From Microbispora rosea (GTDB taxonomy: Bacteria; Actinomycetota; Actinomycetes; Streptosporangiales; Streptosporangiaceae), in the NCBI RefSeq assembly GCF_900156315.1, contig NZ_FTNI01000014.1, forward strand, positions 141,980-205,979: a stretch of DNA of 64,000 nucleotides, read 5' to 3'. How positions within the stretch are numbered: position 1 is the stretch's first letter; each line of letters begins with the position of its first letter. Positions 63,553 through 64,000 of the stretch are shown one piece after another. The notes under the pieces are model-generated. The model ran no database searches. It saw only the letters and a program-made list of their open reading frames with translations, and had not been told where the DNA came from. Made by a program: the position numbers and the translations under genes.

Positions 63553-64000
63553 ATGGCTTCCATTACACCGCGGCGATCATTGAGATAGCCGCCGACGTCG
63601 ACACCCATCAAGACATCCACACCGCAGCCGTCATCGACATGGTCGGGCGGGTGCTGGGCAGCGAGCAGTTCCCCGCCACCGCGGCCGGATACCGGGCGCT
63701 GCTGAGCTGGATGCAGGGATTCGGGCACCTGGTGCGGGTCGGGGTCGAAGGCGCCGGTGTCTATGGCGCCGGCCTGGCTCGGCTGCTACGCAAGCGGAAC
63801 ATCTGCGTGGTCGAAGTCGATCGCCCCGATCGCAAGGCCCGCCGGTTCCAAGGCAAGTCCGACCCCATCGATGCCATCGCCGCCGCCAAGACGGCCCTGG
63901 CCGGACAACGGACCGGCACGCCCAAACAGCGCGACGGCCGGATCGAGGCGCTGCGTAATCTGCGGGTGGCACGCCGGTCGGCGATCGATCAGCGCGCCGA
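63553..64000 (+). CDS. IS110-family transposase, N-terminal part (start region frameshifted; 3' end outside window)
   Basis: The frame from about 63579 encodes an IS110 DEDD-type N-terminus: EIAADVDTHQDIHTAAVID, VRVGVEGAGVYGAGLARLL, VVEVDRPDRKARRFQGKSDPIDAIAAAKTAL and GRIEALRNLRVARRSAIDQ. Asp in DVDTH and Glu in GVEG are catalytic candidates. No standard start codon lies in this frame before the conserved region. An ATG at 63553 (ASIT...) is in another frame and would need a shift near 63568-63575 to join. The copy is either frameshifted or has an unusual start. The catalytic C-terminal Tnp domain is beyond the window. Confidence 0.75.

Larger units (their letters stand above)
63340..64000 (+). 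mobile_element. Left part of an IS110-family insertion sequence
   Basis: The transposase fragment is IS110-family, and a structured non-coding end lies before it. The left boundary is not visible. IS110 elements lack clear terminal repeats, so 63340 marks only the first distinctive structure. The element continues beyond the window. Confidence 0.6.

Overview
The window is about 70% G+C chromosomal DNA from a high-GC Gram-positive actinomycete. Gene content and order match the conserved actinobacterial core that runs from serA to ftsY: serA, leuB, ilvE, cimA, gltX, tRNA-Gln/Glu, ndgR, leuCD, hup, gpsA, ddl, thiL, thiD, rpmB, DAK2-domain gene, recG, rsmD, coaD, DUF177, rpmF, rnc, mutM, acylphosphatase, smc, ftsY. 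GTG starts, zinc-type (Cys-rich) L28 and L32, an IclR-family NdgR and an F420-pathway cofC homologue agree with a filamentous actinomycete. A member of Streptosporangiales is my best guess, but the sequence alone does not prove it.

Region 1 (1-7.4 kb) is amino-acid biosynthesis: the 3' part of serA, a 36-residue ORF, leuB, ilvE and cimA, with a secreted protein and an O-methyltransferase between. cimA is preceded by a complete-looking ribosome-mediated attenuator (leader peptide with Leu-Leu-Ile-Ile, pause hairpin, terminator). Region 2 (7.4-20 kb) holds a two-globin plus DivIVA-domain operon, a secreted heparinase-like protein, several regulator/effector pairs (SnoaL/TetR, MATE/PadR), a His-Gly-rich ABM monooxygenase, an FAH hydrolase overlapping gltX, and an M3 peptidase. 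Region 3 (20-21 kb) is one tRNA-Gln and three tandem tRNA-Glu genes, then 111-bp repeats that look like decayed tRNA-Glu copies, each with its own terminator. Region 4 (21-28.6 kb) has a MerR/SDR pair, mgtC, an acidic protein, then ndgR divergent from leuCD and the HU gene. Region 5 (28.7-40 kb) is an accessory block inserted in the core: a PAS-PAS-GAF-PP2C phosphatase, three MFS exporters, a YCII/ECF42 sigma pair, and two TetR regulators with inverted-repeat operators. Region 6 (40-63.3 kb) returns to the core. The end (63.3-64 kb) is the left part of an IS110-family element, cut by the window edge.

The clearest system-level signal is in branched-chain amino-acid control. The same 15-bp palindrome, TCTC-N7-GAGA, occurs twice between ndgR and leuC, once upstream of the cimA leader, and once between serA and leuB. 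With the cimA attenuator this suggests a local NdgR regulon with two layers of control. Other points worth checking: a thiL gene whose conserved N-terminus begins at an ATC codon, a chimeric middle tRNA-Glu with a mismatched acceptor stem, a structured element between recG and rsmD, and a structured leader in the IS110 end that could be a bridge-RNA candidate.
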